Origin: Zoroaster sp. YZ-2022
Taxonomy: Eukaryota; Echinodermata; Asteroidea; Forcipulatida; Zoroasteridae
Assembly: GCA_029582265.1 (NCBI GenBank)
Contig: CM055821.1
Location: 43,591,694-43,655,693 of the forward strand
Length of the DNA stretch: 64,000 nt
Direction: 5' to 3'
The stretch's first letter is position 1, and the number at the start of each line of letters is the position of its first letter. Of the stretch, positions 10,951-24,910 are shown one piece after another. Both the position numbers and the translations under genes were made by a program. The notes under the pieces were generated by a model. It was not told the DNA's origin and ran no database searches. It saw nothing but the letters and a program-made list of their open reading frames with translations.

Positions 10951-11124
10951 CACTGCCTTTGGCATTGCCGGTGTACTTGCCTTTGCCCACGTGTGCGCGG
11001 TAGTGTAGCATAATTATGCAGGTGATGTCTACTGATGAGTAGTGATGATTCATGACTACCCTCATCGTGCATAAACACTACTACTGCGCACGCGTGCAAA
11101 GGCAATTAAAACGACAAGGCAGTG
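10951..11124. mobile_element. Imperfect palindrome, probable MITE
   Basis: CACTGCCTTTGGCA with TTGCCTTTGCCCACG is mirrored by CGTGCAAAGGCAA and AAGGCAGTG. The centre holds TAGTGTAGCATAATTATGC versus GTGCATAAACACTA. No target duplication is clear. Confidence 0.45.
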
Positions 11125-12140
11125 ACCAATGAGTAAATCTTTTCATGGTTATTATTTATGAAAACAAATTTACATTTTCAAACAAATCAATGTTATAATA
11201 AATAAGCATGATAATTGAACACTTAGGGTTTAGTGTAAGTTATTCGCAGCTGTTTAATTAAAATTAAATGTTACATGATTTTGTATTGTTCATTTTTAAT
11301 TACTTTTAGCACAGCTTTATGCTACAAAAAAACGATGCGAAGTATGTTCATTCAGCACACAGCAAGATCATGTGCAGAACAACTGTTTCAGAGATTAAAA
11401 AGCAAAAAGGAAAGGGAAAAAAGGAATTACAAAAATTTACGATACAGGGCACAGACCCGTTGCAAGAGTGCGTTGTAGCAATACGGTTAAAATATTACCA
11501 CTAGCAGATAATTTATACAGGCATGCAACTTTGTAATTGCAAAAAAAAGAGGAAATGGCTAGGCACAAAAAAAAACATTGTACAGTGTTTTACAGTTTTC
11601 AATGGCACTAGGATACTTTAAAAAAAAGATGAAATCAGCTGATCCGCTGAAAAGTTGCATGCCTGTTTATAATGATACATTACAAACAAAATTATAAATA
11701 TGCGCAGTACGGAGGAGAGTCATGTATTTGCCTTTGTCAAGCCGCCCGGCAGAGGGTAACAACATAAAACAAATTTAAATAGTGTTTTAAGTTTGGTTCA
11801 ACACATGTTATCATGGAGGAAATAGGAGGTATGCGTAGGAAATGTATTATCACATAATTCATTGTCACTCATCTTTCTATAATATATCCTCACAAAACTC
11901 AGCATTTAAATAAACATAGTCCCATAAACCATTCTACGGTTTTCAATAAACCAAGTACTACCAGTAGTGTTTTATACAAAATGCAAATTTAGTCACTTTA
12001 AATTTAAATTTAAAAATCAATTAACAATTCAATGGTTCCTATTTTCCCAGGCATTTTATTGTTCCTGACTAACACATCACCTAGAAGTCATTTTGCTAGC
12101 ATTTGTTTTAACTACCTTATAATTTATAACTCTTTTGTCA
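11125..12140. other. No gene seen
   Basis: AT-rich sequence with short A-runs. No domain, no convincing exon and no repeat border recognised. Confidence 0.4.
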
Positions 12141-12351
12141 TTAAAGGGACAGTATCGTCACGATCAACAGGGCATGGAATCGGAATGCTAGTTTTAGGTT
12201 AAGTCATTGACTGCCATAATACCCCATGATAAGGTCATATTACTGTTGCTGCTTCGCCAATGAGCCTGTAATTTTGGTCACTGTGTTCATCTTCTTTGAA
12301 CATTGATTCTATATAAAGTCTGCTCTGATCGTTACGATACTGCCCCTTTAA
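12141..12351. mobile_element. MITE with 26-bp inverted ends, family E
   Basis: TTAAAGGGACAGTATCGTCA at 12141 is mirrored by TACGATACTGCCCCTTTAA ending at 12351. Right-end fragments of the same family occur at about 30710-30822 and 56985-57043, ending GATACTGTCCCTTTAA or a close variant. Confidence 0.7.
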
Positions 12352-13924
12352 ATAACCGGTAGGTACCTAATATTTATTTTAAACTAGCACTCTAGAATGC
12401 CTATTGTCCAGTTGCTGGCAGTGAAAGTGATTTATTCTACATACAAATGTATTACACTGTAGTACATTTGTTGAGTGTTTGGACATTGGTCATACCCATG
12501 AACTGAACAATGGCTGCACAGTCACAGCCAAACAGCCAGCAGCCAGCCAGCACAGCTAAGTCGGCTTCCTCAAAGGCCTTCCTGCTACCGCTAGCCGGGA
12601 AATACTACCATGTGTACCACTACCAGCGGTGCCCAGACAAAACGGTGCAATTGCGATAGTTAGAGAACACGACTGCAAGTATTGCAGTGCAAAGGCGGTA
12701 CAATATTACTCGTGAATGGTCAGTATTCGTGAATAGTTACGGGTATTTGCGCCTGCGAATTATCGAATAGTTCAAAACCGCGAATACGAGTATGATTAGC
12801 ACAACTATTCGCAAATATTTGAATAATTGCACTATGCGCACAGGCTCACCTGTATGTTATTTTACTAATCTAAGTCTACTCTTGTCCTGTTCCGCTTTTT
12901 TCTTCCTCCGTTGCGGTCGGGGCGTTCCGCAGCCAAAGCATGATTACTTTACATTACAATAAGTTAACGGACATCTCTCCTTACAAACACCAGCGTTGAA
13001 ATACGCACTGCATTTTGAGACAAGTATAGGCCAAATGCACCATACCCTCTATTTTATGAAACCCATGCTCCAGGTACTGGACATATCCTTTGCAAATTTA
13101 GTTTGTCTGCACTGTAGAAACCCAATATTTCTGCTTTTGGAAAATTTGTGCATATGTACCTATCAGATCAAACTTTTCGCTTCAGCACTGACCACCATCA
13201 CGCACGACCATTAAACAATACACGTGTTCGCGGTGGTAAGACGTTCCCCTCAGTGGGCGGTCTTTATTGCTAGCTGTTCACTCATGTATTCATAAAGTAA
13301 CTGCACAGTTGGTTGCTGTAGACCATAATGAATATTCAAACAAAGTTTTAATGAAATTTACAAAATTTTACATATGTACTATGTACATAGACCACCGAAG
13401 TTGATCATTTTGCATTCTAATGACACAGTCGTGCGCCGCGTGCAATCTTCACGGTACTGCATTTGATTAAAACAATCGACGCGTGGAGGTCACCGGTTCA
13501 CTGCGTGATCATTAAATGAATCTGCTGTTACTTCCCAAACCACCGCGCGTTGGTAAACTTAGCTTGTCGTGATGTCATATAGCTCATTAAAGTTTGTCTG
13601 AGCGCGCTTACTTGTTGTAATGATGGGCTTCGGCCTCAGAATCGTTTACCACCAGGGGTTCCGCAAACGGCCTGAAACGAACAATTAATAAATTTCCAGC
13701 ATAATTAGAACAGCAAAATGGATGTTGCAACTGCTTGGCATAACCAAGGGCTTAAATGAGATAAACACCATGTCTGTAAATGCTTCCATACTCGATAAGA
13801 TTGTGAGTAAATGTATGTACTGGACCTTAAGCTTATTTTTATTGAACCGTTTAAGAGGAAACAGATAATATAAGAGGTTTATTATAATTATGTAATAGAC
13901 TTCTGATAATATTTATATTGATTT
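12352..13924. other. No gene seen
   Basis: Between 12640 and 12830 words such as TATTCGTGAATAGT and ATTCGCAAATATT recur irregularly. Otherwise no recognised feature. Confidence 0.35.
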
Positions 13925-14190
13925 AATTTGCCCTACACCGACGTGCCTTGTATATCTCAGTGCTTTCGAGTCATACAAACGACTCCGGGCGGGATTCGAA
14001 CCCACGACCTCCTGCTTTACTAGTGCAGAACGTTAACCTCTCAACCACCGAGCTTGCCGATGACGATTGGCCGGCTAGGAATCTATATAGCAGCGAGTTC
14101 TGCGATATATGGGTGGTGAAATTCTGAGCATACGATTACTACGTCGGTGTAAAATAAAATCAAAATCGTGGCCCTCCGACGCAAGAATTT
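13925..14190 (-). repeat. tRNA-derived SINE-like repeat
   Basis: On the minus strand a tRNA-like head reads GCTCGGTGGTTGAGAGG (A-box region, about 14050) and GTGGGTTCGAATCCCGCCC (B-box, about 13990). The outer parts TACACCGACGTG (13935) and CACGTCGGTG-like TACGTCGGTGTAAA (14140) face each other. The phrase TTTAATTTGCCCTACA is echoed at 17409-17440 (TTTAATTTTGCCCCACAGCG), so a relative lies there. Confidence 0.55.
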
Positions 14191-14439
14191 CACCAATCTA
14201 AATATTTATATTCAAATTGATCCATTTCAAATTGTACACCAGTTATTTGTTGCATGGAGCCAACTATCTCCGCAGCTGTATTAAGTTTGTGACATTATTC
14301 TATACCCAGATTCCATTCATTAATTCACACCGCATAACTTTTCAGTTGTTATAATATAGGTCAATTAATGCGCAACATTTAATTGCTAGTAAGTTGGTAA
14401 ATGATCGTAAGCAGCAATATACTTCATGTTCACTCCCAA

Positions 14440-14705
14440 CCATTGACATTTCTTGGGCTAAAGTCTCCGGTTTCTGATCATCGATCGGCTTTAAAATCCG
14501 GTGCGGTGCCATTAAACAAAATATTTTCCAACAGGGTTATACATGTATGCGGGGACCAACTTTCCTAAACAGAGATGCCTCTGATCGGGCAAATGTTCAG
14601 TGTTCCTTACCCCTATGTGGAAAAGGTTTCAAACACAGCACGGCAGAATTCCAATCGATCCAGCAAGTTTGGCTGCAATTGGGCAGCGTTATACATGTAC
14701 AGTGC
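14440..14705 (+). repeat. Dispersed repeat family G, copy 1
   Basis: Starts near CTCCGGTTTCTGATCATCG and ends near CAATCGATCCAGCAAG/TTTGGCTGCAATTGGGC. The same succession of words is found at 25800-26060, 34520-34790 and, for its first part, 62620-62670. No coding content is seen. Confidence 0.6.
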
Positions 14706-16197
14706 GCGGAGCTAGAGAGACTGAGACTGACCACAAATTTATCCCGCTGTTAGAGCCACTGGCAAAACAATAATGTTCAAGGGAGTGCAGCATTTTTGGA
14801 CAGGTATATTTATTCCAATTCTCAAGTTCTCAACAGACATATCTTAAAACTGACACGAAATTACGAAATGACTACATTTCAGAAACTCTTCAGGACGATA
14901 GGTCATCTTTGACTGGTCGGGAATACATGTTGTATCATTCCTTTAAACATTGTTAATTTTTCCTGATAACCAACAAAGCTCTATAATGTCCATATATAAT
15001 ACTTGTTATTACTGCACATAGCATCAGACTGCTGAATGTCCTCTTGGTTACTGGTGTTGCCGACTTCCACCCCGGCTTCCCTGCCCAATTAAAACAGAGA
15101 GTAGAGATAAACATTCGTTGGTCATGACACGCTACTGTATCTTTCTATTGAGTTGCCACCAACCAGTGTTAAATTGTTTACCTGAAGAAATATAGAGAAA
15201 TTATGTCACCGTTAATATTACATATTAATTATCTTTATATCTAGGACCAAATGAAATATTGCAAAATATGAATCCACACAAACGTATGAGCTGCATTTTT
15301 ACGAAAATACTGAAATTACAGGTCCACGAAAATCAGGAAGTGGCGGTTATATTGTTACGATTTTTTTTACTGATACATGCATTATGGTATTGCTGACCAA
15401 TCCTAGTTGACCATACAGGTACAGTACACATGATATGTTTTATTGATGATTCATAAAACCTAAGAACCGTTTGTCAATGCCACAAAAAGCATGGATTCAA
15501 TTAAGACAATTCTGAAATTGTTTGTTTGAGTTTAGCTAACATTATGTGTAAAATATGTCCACACATTACTTCTTAGTTTTCTGTTTTTTTCGAAGAGTAC
15601 ATTCATTAAAATTCGTTAGTTTACAAACTGGTTACCGTGGCAACGCTTCTGAACACCAATTAACGTAGATGTTTGCGTGAGAGGTTCCAAAGAGATCCTT
15701 GTGTAATTGGTGATAAAAAATTCATGCTCTCTGGGGCACATTGCACGCCTCCCCAGGCCTGATAGGGTTAGCAAAATTGCTGACTATAATAGCTAAAGTA
15801 TTTATACTTTATTATACTTTAATCTATACGCCCTCTATCCGCCAATGCTTCTGAAATTACCGGTGTCATAACTATCATCGTTCGTACTGAAACTTTAGCA
15901 CTAATCCATGGTCGTTGATCGTTTTTAACAAATTGAATTTAAGTTTGCGGTTACTGATCATGCACAAAATACTCGGATAAGTGTTTTTATAAGTTGTCAC
16001 AATCAAAACACTGTGATAAAGCTGCTGCGTCATGTTGCCTTCATTATGTGACCAGCCATTATAGGGAAGACCAGTAGTAATATGAGCTTTAATGAGCTTT
16101 ACCTTCAGCTTGACACTAAACATTAAAACAGGATTGTTATTATTTTCAATTAGTTATCAATGCTCTATCTACTCATGCATTATTTCAAAATGCTTAC
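14706..16197. other. No gene seen
   Basis: AT-rich sequence without recognised coding, RNA or repeat features. Confidence 0.35.
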
Positions 16198-16331
16198 CAC
16201 GGATTTTCTGTTTCGGTCAGAAGCTTCAACGCCAGTTTTCCACTTCTTCGCCGAAGCCGGTGAAAGCCGATCGCATCGAGCAACTCGGCCGAGTCCTCCC
16301 CTCCACCGCTTAGTGCATTTTGAAGAAGAAC
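16198..16331 (-). CDS. Exon-like segment, unrecognised protein
   Basis: A 134-bp open segment lies between an acceptor (TTAATCAG before 16331) and a good donor (GTAAGC after 16198). It reads VLLQNALSGGGEDS, AELLDAIGFHRLRRR, then SGKLALKLLTETENP, more protein-like than the surrounding AT-rich sequence. A possible upstream mini-exon ends at 17041 (CCGATATCCAG before GTAATT) and would join in frame as YGTDIQ-VLLQ. I do not recognise the protein. The segment lies inside the 33.7-kb element, so it is either cargo, a gene of a nested element, or chance. Confidence 0.3.
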
Positions 16332-17040
16332 CTGATTAAGCTAGTTTTGGCTTTGGCACTCAATTCCGTTAGAAATTTCGGCCATTGTCACTTGCAGTTC
16401 GGGGTTTCATGCTGCGTTATCATGCTGCGGTCAATTGCTGTTTAGTAAATAATGTTATTGTTATTCAGTTACTGTTACTGACAATTGGTCATTCATATAC
16501 AAACAACATTTTAGTTCTAGATTTCTGAGAGAATACCAGGTAGAAGCTCGCCAGTCTTTCATTATTCTATTTACCGGTTTCAACACAATTATGGCATTTT
16601 TGCGGTACATTGATATATTGGTGTGTTGGAAACCGAACCATTGACCGGTAGTGATATTCAAGTCTCAAAACCAATTGGGGGTTGAACGATCGTAATGTTA
16701 AATTAATAACCTATTGGTACTTTGCCCACCGCTTAAGACAGGTGCTTCCGAAAAAGTTTAGTGTTTGGCAAGTATTGATCAACCCAAAATTACAGTTAGA
16801 TTGCTTTTTATTTCTATTTTGTGCTTGCGGCATAGAAATTATCGGTGAGGATAACTATTTGAGAGAGAGATTTGTTTTCCATTTGATCAAATTTTGGTCG
16901 CAAACATCAGTAAAACAATCAATTAATTGACAGCAGGGTACAGCATAATATTCATAGCATGCATAAACATGCCATGGGTTGTTGATCACTATGTGTAACA
17001 CTTTCCTTTTCACCTCCCACATTCAATGAAAACAAATTAC

Positions 17041-17312
17041 CTGGATATCGGTTCCATAGCACAGCTGGGCTGCGGTGCTGCAACAGCATCAGTGCCCTTT
17101 GAATCAGCACTGTGCCCTCTGAACTGGCCGGTTCGAGTGGCTATGTAGAAACATCGGCAGAGTGAGACCCGGGAGGAGGAGTGTGGTGCTCTGCCGGGAT
17201 TGCGTTGATGTTCTTGGGTCTGGGACCTCTTCCCACCGGAGAAGTCCTCATCATCTTCGTCTTCAAATTTGAACGACAAGATGAGGGAACTCAACCCTTT
17301 TTTTCGGCTTTC
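17041..17312 (-). CDS. Exon-like segment, acidic then basic, unrecognised
   Basis: Between TTTGCTGTAG (acceptor) and CCAG-GTAATT (donor) there is an open frame with FKFEDEDDEDFSGGKRSQTQ and a Ser/Pro/Arg-rich rest. That whole-segment frame does not join the exon-like segment at 16198 in frame; only a shorter exon from an internal acceptor (TGCTGTTGCAG, about 17080) does. Function unknown. Confidence 0.25.
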
Positions 17313-17530
17313 CTACAGCAAATAATCATATATAATCTATTATTTTGTTGCTCGAGTTACGTTTCTGAGTGGGGGAGCAGAACATTGTAAAGAAAGAAAC
17401 AATGATTTAATTTTGCCCCACAGCGACGTGTGTGGTATAGCTCCTTATACCAGGTGCTTTCCAAGTGTCTGTGGAATTTCTTCAACCTATAAAGACTGCA
17501 AGAGATTACTCGTTGTTTGAATGACGTTTC

Positions 17531-20500
17531 TGGCAGTCAGGACGCCACGGTCTACCCAGTGAGCATCAACGCAAACTTGTAACCAACCTGAATGTGCCGT
17601 TTACATTGTTTTATGTGACCACTGTTCATTAAAGATATATCTTCCCCATAACGGCTAAGAGTACGACTCACCAAAATAAAAATTAAAATTTCTAAAACGA
17701 ACGAAGTCTCTGAAACATAATATCAGCCGTTGCCTTAAACCAAAAAACATGAAAATTATGAAATCCTGATTGATGTTGCACTCACTAGCTGCTAATCCAC
17801 CAGACTGCCCATGCGCATGTACGCCTGTTACATGCCTGTTACATAATACATTAAACAAGATTTTAAAAGTGGGTCAGCATTTTATTAATTCAGTATTGGT
17901 ACTACTACTAATCCAATGAAAGAAGTTTTTTATTCATTCAATAGAGTGAACATTTAAAGCTTACCAGCTTTCCATAACCGCAGAAAACCAGCAGGATTCA
18001 ACATTTAAATCTATTTTTTACGTCAAAACGGCAGCTCTGGCCATATATCTTCGCTAATGCCTTAACTTGTTTAAAAAGCTTTCGACCAAATAATCATTGT
18101 GCTCTCTAATCATGAAGGATTGAGGGAATATTATATTACCCACCAAGTGTACCACAATGTTGAGGTAATTTTGACTTGTTTGCCGACTAGAGTTTTTGGG
18201 CAGCAAACAAAAGTCCGCATGCTTCCAAATGTATAGGTCTTGGCGGTCGATTTTTACACAGGACTGAAGTTCGAAAGGGTTAAGGAATCATCCCCAATGT
18301 ATGGTGGCTCTGAAGGGACTCACCACATATTCATCGATAATTGTTATACTCTGTGGATTTCCATGAGACATAAAACAAAAAATTGCTGATAATTTATACT
18401 TACTTTCTCTACTTGTCTTGGCTGTCTCGTCATCCTCTGTCTGGATGTGTCCTCAGACCTTTACAAATTTTAATGCGTGCATCCTCATAAGTTTCTGTAC
18501 AAACATGTCAATTTTGTACATTAGCCATGAACAATTCCCATGTGTTTAAATATGTATGTATAAATAATATATAATATAGTATAAATATATACCGAAAGTG
18601 TTTTCACTACCTTTTCACATCTATTCTCCACTATTACAGTGAGAGTACAATAATTGGTAATGACCCCAAAGGATCATAAAACCTACAGGTGTGAATTTTG
18701 GTACGAGTCACCTTTAAAGTCAATGACGTTTCATTCATAATTTGGGGATCTTTAAATGTATGTTAATGACAAATCTGGGTATAGCCTATATTCATGAATT
18801 CTTATTAGCAAGTCAGTGATTTTCAGGCAAAAGATGCTATTAAATAACGTTAGATACAACTTTGTACATGTACCTTGGTTTGTTGGCTGGTTTTACAAAT
18901 GCATGCAGTGATTATTCTTTTTTACACCATTTAACATATAGTCTTGCATTGGACGTTCGAATTTGGTTACAAAGTCAGATCACCAATAATTAATTATCTT
19001 GTCTTTGTTGGCAAAGTAACAAAGGCAAGAAAGAAATGAACTATTAGCTAAATAAAATTATCCTGAAGAAGTACCATTTCATGAATTGTGAGAATCTTGT
19101 TTCAAGGAAAATAAGCGTAGTGCAGTAATGAAACTGGTCATTGCACTCCGAAACAAATTAATTAAACTGCCGTACTTTACTGACTGGTACCCAGAACTCT
19201 TGACATCAAACTGCTTCCAGTTCAACCTTCATCTGGCTGCAGCTGATCTTTTACGGCTCTAACACGCCGTGAAAGAACGCCAGGGCGGCCAAAATGCCAC
19301 TAACTGTCGGTCTTCTAACCACGTGCATCATTTAATTTCCACCTCGATTTGAGACTTTGAATAGAACAGCTGCACGCCTGCTCCTATTTGTGCCAAAAGT
19401 TAAGAAACTGTCGAAAATAGAGGTGGAGTTCAACTACTGCGAAGCCACGCAGATGGCTAACACAGTACGTTGCTGTCATGTTAGTTATATTAAACTCCAC
19501 ACAAAGTGGAACAATCAAAATATTGTTTATTTTTGTGCAAAGCTGTTTACTTTCATTTTTTTTTCATGCATCTGGATTCTGATCCGTCAAATCAACTAGA
19601 GGTCTAGATCTTCCTCTCAGATTTACATGGCTTTATTCTAACTCTTCATATGGCCCAAATGAACACACAAAAAGTGATTCACTATCCATATCGTTTCCGA
19701 GATACGGCCTGCCAGAGTTGCACAAAACCCACTGCACCTTGCTCGCCGACCCCAACCAAAACATGGCTGCCATCTTGCTTTCAGCTTTCAAACCCCTCAA
19801 TTTGTCTGTTCATGCCAGCTATGGGAGTTAATTTGTGTTTCAACGCTGGCCCTGGATTCATAATCTGGCCTTAATGTAGATATCATCCATTTCAAGTTAC
19901 TTTAAAGTAGGCACTTTTATTCAGCCGGGAGTGATTTGGATGATTTTTGGGTTACTGTGACCTCATCAAAGTCTATGAATCCGTCTAAATTAATCCATAG
20001 GTGCATTTCTATTACCAAAATCAAATATGAGCTAAATAAAACATTATAAAATTGTATTCAAATTTGAGTCGGGTGAACAAATATACTAAAATCATGCAGT
20101 GGTATGTAATTTGACCTATGGACAGTTTTTTTTTTTAATTCTAACAATTAAACTTCTTCTCAGATCTGCTTATATACCATTTCAAACTTTAGTACTCACT
20201 CTTCATGGTCAGTTGCATTTTGAAAGTCACCATTTATAATTTACTTAATTTTGCTTCTTGCACGCATTGTAAAGACTAGTTTCACCACATCATGTTAGTA
20301 TCTAAAGGTACAGTATATCACCAAGGCTATGTAAATTGCATTATAATAAGTTTGTCTTCTTGAAAAATTCAAGTGATTTACAGTTGTGTTGTAGTAATAC
20401 TCTATTGTCCTGATTTTCTGACAGCGATACAGGAAGTCAGTAGATGGGATATCGCTTCAACAGGTTTCTTGACACAATTGCAGTAAGTTGATTCCTCCTA

Positions 20501-22662
20501 GAGCACCACCTTATTACAAAATCATAGTCTTATATTTTATCTGGAAAAGGAAACATGCAAAAATACAGCCATAGTTTTGTTTGGAGTTCGCTGAGAATTA
20601 CAGCTTTAGTTGCAGATACTTCGCCAGGGGTATTATTGGGACCTTTCTGGCCATCCACTTTGCAGCTGCCATCTACCATATGGAGGTGAACTGAAATGTG
20701 CGAGTGTAGTCGTGATTTCAGACTGTGAAACATGAGCCGCAACTCATCATGCTGCCTCCAGGGCTTGTTCCTTTGTCAAGGCTTGCTTTTCTTTTTAAAA
20801 ACAGCTGATATGCTTCAGTGATGGGGCAGCCAGCCGGTATAAAAATCACAAGAACATCCAACAACATACCCTTATCAGACCAACCTTGGACTTTGTGGCC
20901 GAATGGCATTTTACAAACCAGCCATGGAAGAGTCCCATACGATGGTTTGGGTGTGACCACAAAGAGGCTGGTAGCAAGGCAGTCTAAGCTTCGGGGATGA
21001 ACGATTTTGACCCGCGCGAATGGGCACCGGCTGATGGCTATCACGGGCATCAAGTTCTTTATGTCGCTGCAACGATGATGTAATACCAATATGAATAAGT
21101 TCAACTGATTGATCGATTCTCCTCATCAAGACTATATGTTCAATCACCATAGTTTTCTTCTGTGACTGATGAAAGGCAGCAACTCTCCTGATGATAAGGT
21201 TTTAAGTATTGTTTCCATTGGAATCTGTGCAATATCAAGGTACTGATGCAACAGAGTACCAACCAGGTCAATACATTTAGCGCATATGTGACAATGAATG
21301 GTGCATTGCTCGCCATGTGGTTAGAATCAAAGGCAATGTGTGATTTCGCAGGAAGGCAAAACTCAATGCACTCTCCTTGCTTAGAAAATAGTGGTTGTTT
21401 AGAATCATGTAATAATAATAATAATTTTTCTATGTTCCATTTAAAATTATCAAAGCACTAACAAAAATGTGATACTATGTACAATGTTCTTTCCAACAGG
21501 GACAAAGGCCGTCATTATACGTGTCAAAACAGACTTGTGATGGTAGCTACGGTATTTATCAGGTAAACCACTGCAACTAACTAGTATTATCAGCTAATTA
21601 TAAGGTACATGCATGGTGATTCTGTTAATATATCTCTAGTCAAACGTTACTATGTCCCCGAATATTTCGAAAACGTGTCAAGAAATGCAACCTGACCATG
21701 AAGAATTGATACCAGCTAGAATTTGTTATCTAGTGGTCAACCATGTTTAACATGGTCGCTGTCTGGGGGACCACTCACGCCGTGGAGAGGTCTTTTTTTT
21801 ATTTTATTCACCTGGACCCAACTTTCAGATGAATGCTGCTCCTTTGTAAATGTTTTATTTAGCTCATATTTGATTTGATAATAAAGTACACCTGAATGAT
21901 TATCTGAGATTTGGGTTATGTGACTCCTGATGAGATCACAGGGCATTCAAAATCATCAAAATGCCAGTTGAATAAGTGCCTACTTTGGGACGGAAGAGTG
22001 TGTTCAGACCATCTGTGTTGGGCGGGTGTGGATGGGGCCACTCAGATTAGAAATACTAATTCCAACTCTAGCTGTTGCATCATCAAGCCATCAGATGTAA
22101 GGTGAAAAAACTCTTGCAAATAACGGCTCAGCCGGGGGCAGGCGGGGTTTTGCGCTGCGGTGAAGGCGCATCTCGAAACAGCTGGAAGTATGGTCTGCTG
22201 TGCTGGCAGTTTAACGGACTCGCGCCGTCTGGTCACCTGAACTTTCAGAAATTTGGTTGATTTGACATGGATGTTTCCGTCTTCTTCAATGACATGTATG
22301 ATATAATGCATCTGTCTTAAACCGCCAGAATAACCGCAGCCAAGAATAATAATTGTTTTAAGAGTACAGTTAAGCACAACAAAATAAGCTATTTTGTGGT
22401 CCAGTAAAATAGCGCATCTAAACATACTCTGGTTAAGGGTCATGATCAGTTTGGTTTTTAGTCGTGACAGCTATAGCCAAATAAACATGTAGGTGTGTAT
22501 TTTTGTCAAAAGTAATTCATTACTTTTAAGCCATTTACCTACAGAAAGATGTTATGTAATAGTGTAATATATATAGCTGTAACAGTGTCCGTGTAAATTG
22601 ACATATCGAGTCAAACAGATCTTTTCACCCCAGCACCGATTGGGTTTGGATTATTTCAATCT
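17531..22662. other. Mostly featureless; a few open minus-strand stretches
   Basis: No domain recognised. Open minus-strand stretches at 20530-20740, 20718-21104 and 22042-22443, and one reading CHICAKCIDLVGTLLHQYLD near 21200-21300, have codon-like texture but no assignable family or firm splice frame. They may belong with the exon-like segments at 16.2-17.3 kb. Confidence 0.25.
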
Positions 22663-22712
22663 CTGAAGGTGCAGAGATGAAGGTGCAGAGATGAAGGTGC
22701 AGAGATGAACAA
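22663..22712 (+). repeat. Three copies of a 15-bp tandem repeat
   Basis: GAAGGTGCAGAGATG repeated three times in a row. Small minisatellite. Confidence 0.8.
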
Positions 22713-23298
22713 ACCTTTGATAACTGATAAAAGGCAATCTGACAAAATATATCATAGTCAGTCTCAACCATATCAACTCACTAAGTCTTATCTCTGAAAA
22801 ATACTTGACCAAGGCAGTACAATAATTTGATAACGAGGAATCTCAATGAATTTGATGAAGTCGTCACAATTGTATTGACTGACACAAGTCTAATTATTAA
22901 GCAACAGATTCTCTATTTTTTGAATAAGCAAGGGTCTGTTTATTATATCACATATGGCCAACTCGTGACTAATAATGAGTAATATAATCCATTGATTTTC
23001 CTGTACTATACCATGTACTGAATAACATGTATCTATATATGACAGAACGTCTGCACACCACTATAAAATGGCCAAACTGTACCTACATATAACAAGAATT
23101 TATAGCTTATCTGCAGTGGTACTAGTGGAAACCGAGAATGCAAAGTACCAAAAGTTCAAAACATGAAATGAAAAAATACTAAAACCATTATATTCTGAAT
23201 TTAATAGATAACAAATGTTCGCTCGGCACTTTCCTTTCAACAAAAAGAAAATTTGTCCCAATTTCAGTATATAGTTCTAAAAAAATAATAACCCCACC

Positions 23299-23390
23299 GA
23301 TTACTGAGATAATTATAAGGCTCATGACCATCGACACTCAATATTTACTGAGATAATTATAAGGCCCATGACCATCAACACTCAATATTT
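23299..23390 (+). repeat. Two copies of a roughly 50-bp tandem repeat
   Basis: TTACTGAGATAATTATAAGG followed by CCCATGACCATCAACACTC occurs twice, differing at about three positions. Confidence 0.8.
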
Positions 23391-24876
23391 GCCAAAACCC
23401 TTTATTGCGGGAGAGTTCTAAAAAATAAAAAGTAAAGATTAAAAAAAAGACAGAGATCTCTGGTTTTGCTTAGGACATAACTACTACAACTACCAAAATC
23501 AAGCCTCAGGGCTTGGTGTTAATGACCAGCAACTTGGCTATGGAATGTGCTACACAGTGGTCTCATTGTTTCAGACCATGAGGTCTGATAAGTGCCCCAT
23601 GCCTAGCTATACACATGGAAAGTGTACATAGACAATAGCATCAATTAAATCTTCTAAAATAAACTCTATGCTGGCTTTTCCTACTTAAAATACACATAGT
23701 TGGAAAAGTGATCCAATACAAATCTTAACATAAATAACTTCTGTAAATCCTTAACTTTAAGAAACACAAATCAGTTAATCAAAATATCATCAGGTAAAAG
23801 AGATAATCTTTAAGTAAAAACATCACTCTTGAAGAAGGTTAGGCCAATGTTACACAAATGTGTATGTGATGAAAACTGCTGGTCCAAGTTGGAACGAATA
23901 AATTAAATGCAACAAATATAAATCCCAAGAACTCATGGGTAAACTAGAATGAAACATTAGCAACTTATATCTTCTTAAATGGCTATTAAATTTAAGTGAA
24001 ATTACACATACCTGTAAAAAGGATGGTCCAATTATGAGACTCCAGTGAGTAAGGCAGAAACACTTTTATTTCAGTGTGCACACACAGTCATCCGTTGTAT
24101 GAATGACCAAGAGTGCACACTGGCCAACACACAAGGGCTCATCTTTGGGAGTCGGATTACGGCTTTTCTTTTTACAGGCTGTTGAAAATTTAGGGGGGAA
24201 TAAAAATTCAGAGGGCTACACTAATAACACCAGGGGCTGATCCAGAGTTTTCCAGGGATGGGGACCCTCTCCATGTGACGGGTGTGACTCGTCGGAGGGC
24301 GAGGCCATGTTCCCTAACCCAGTGTCCCAACGCTTGAATTGTAATTTCTTAATAATTATAAATAGTGCCTAAAGAGCTCTTTGAAATCTAGTGCACCACA
24401 GCCGAATCAACCCATCCCCCCTCCATGATCAACCCTATAGTTACACCACTGCAGTCTGTACACCAGTACTAGGCCTATACATTATTATAATTTATAAGAA
24501 AGACAAATGATAGGATCTTTATTAACTTGAAGTTGGTCTCATGTTGAATACATTGGGAAGAGGACGCCAAGCTTCTGCATCCATTTTAAAGATGTTTCTC
24601 AATTTGTGCAAGAACAGAAAGCAAAGGAGAGTTGAGAACAACTCTTAAAAAAGGGTGTTTAAATAACCTTTTGAAACACTATATTTACAGTGTGGTTGAA
24701 ATTATAGATGTTATCAACACCATCATGACAACAAAAAATGGTCAACTGTCGGAAACTGGACAAATTCCAATTTGATGTGGATCATCGGCGATCGGACGGT
24801 GGTCCATTTAAAACAAAAATCTTAGTAATTTTTCAATATTTTCTCTTCAAAAAGACATCTAAACCTTCCGTAATGA
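23391..24876. other. No gene seen
   Basis: AT-rich sequence without recognised exons. A G-rich patch near 24180-24300 has no assigned role. Confidence 0.35.
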
Positions 24877-24910
<34 letters not shown>

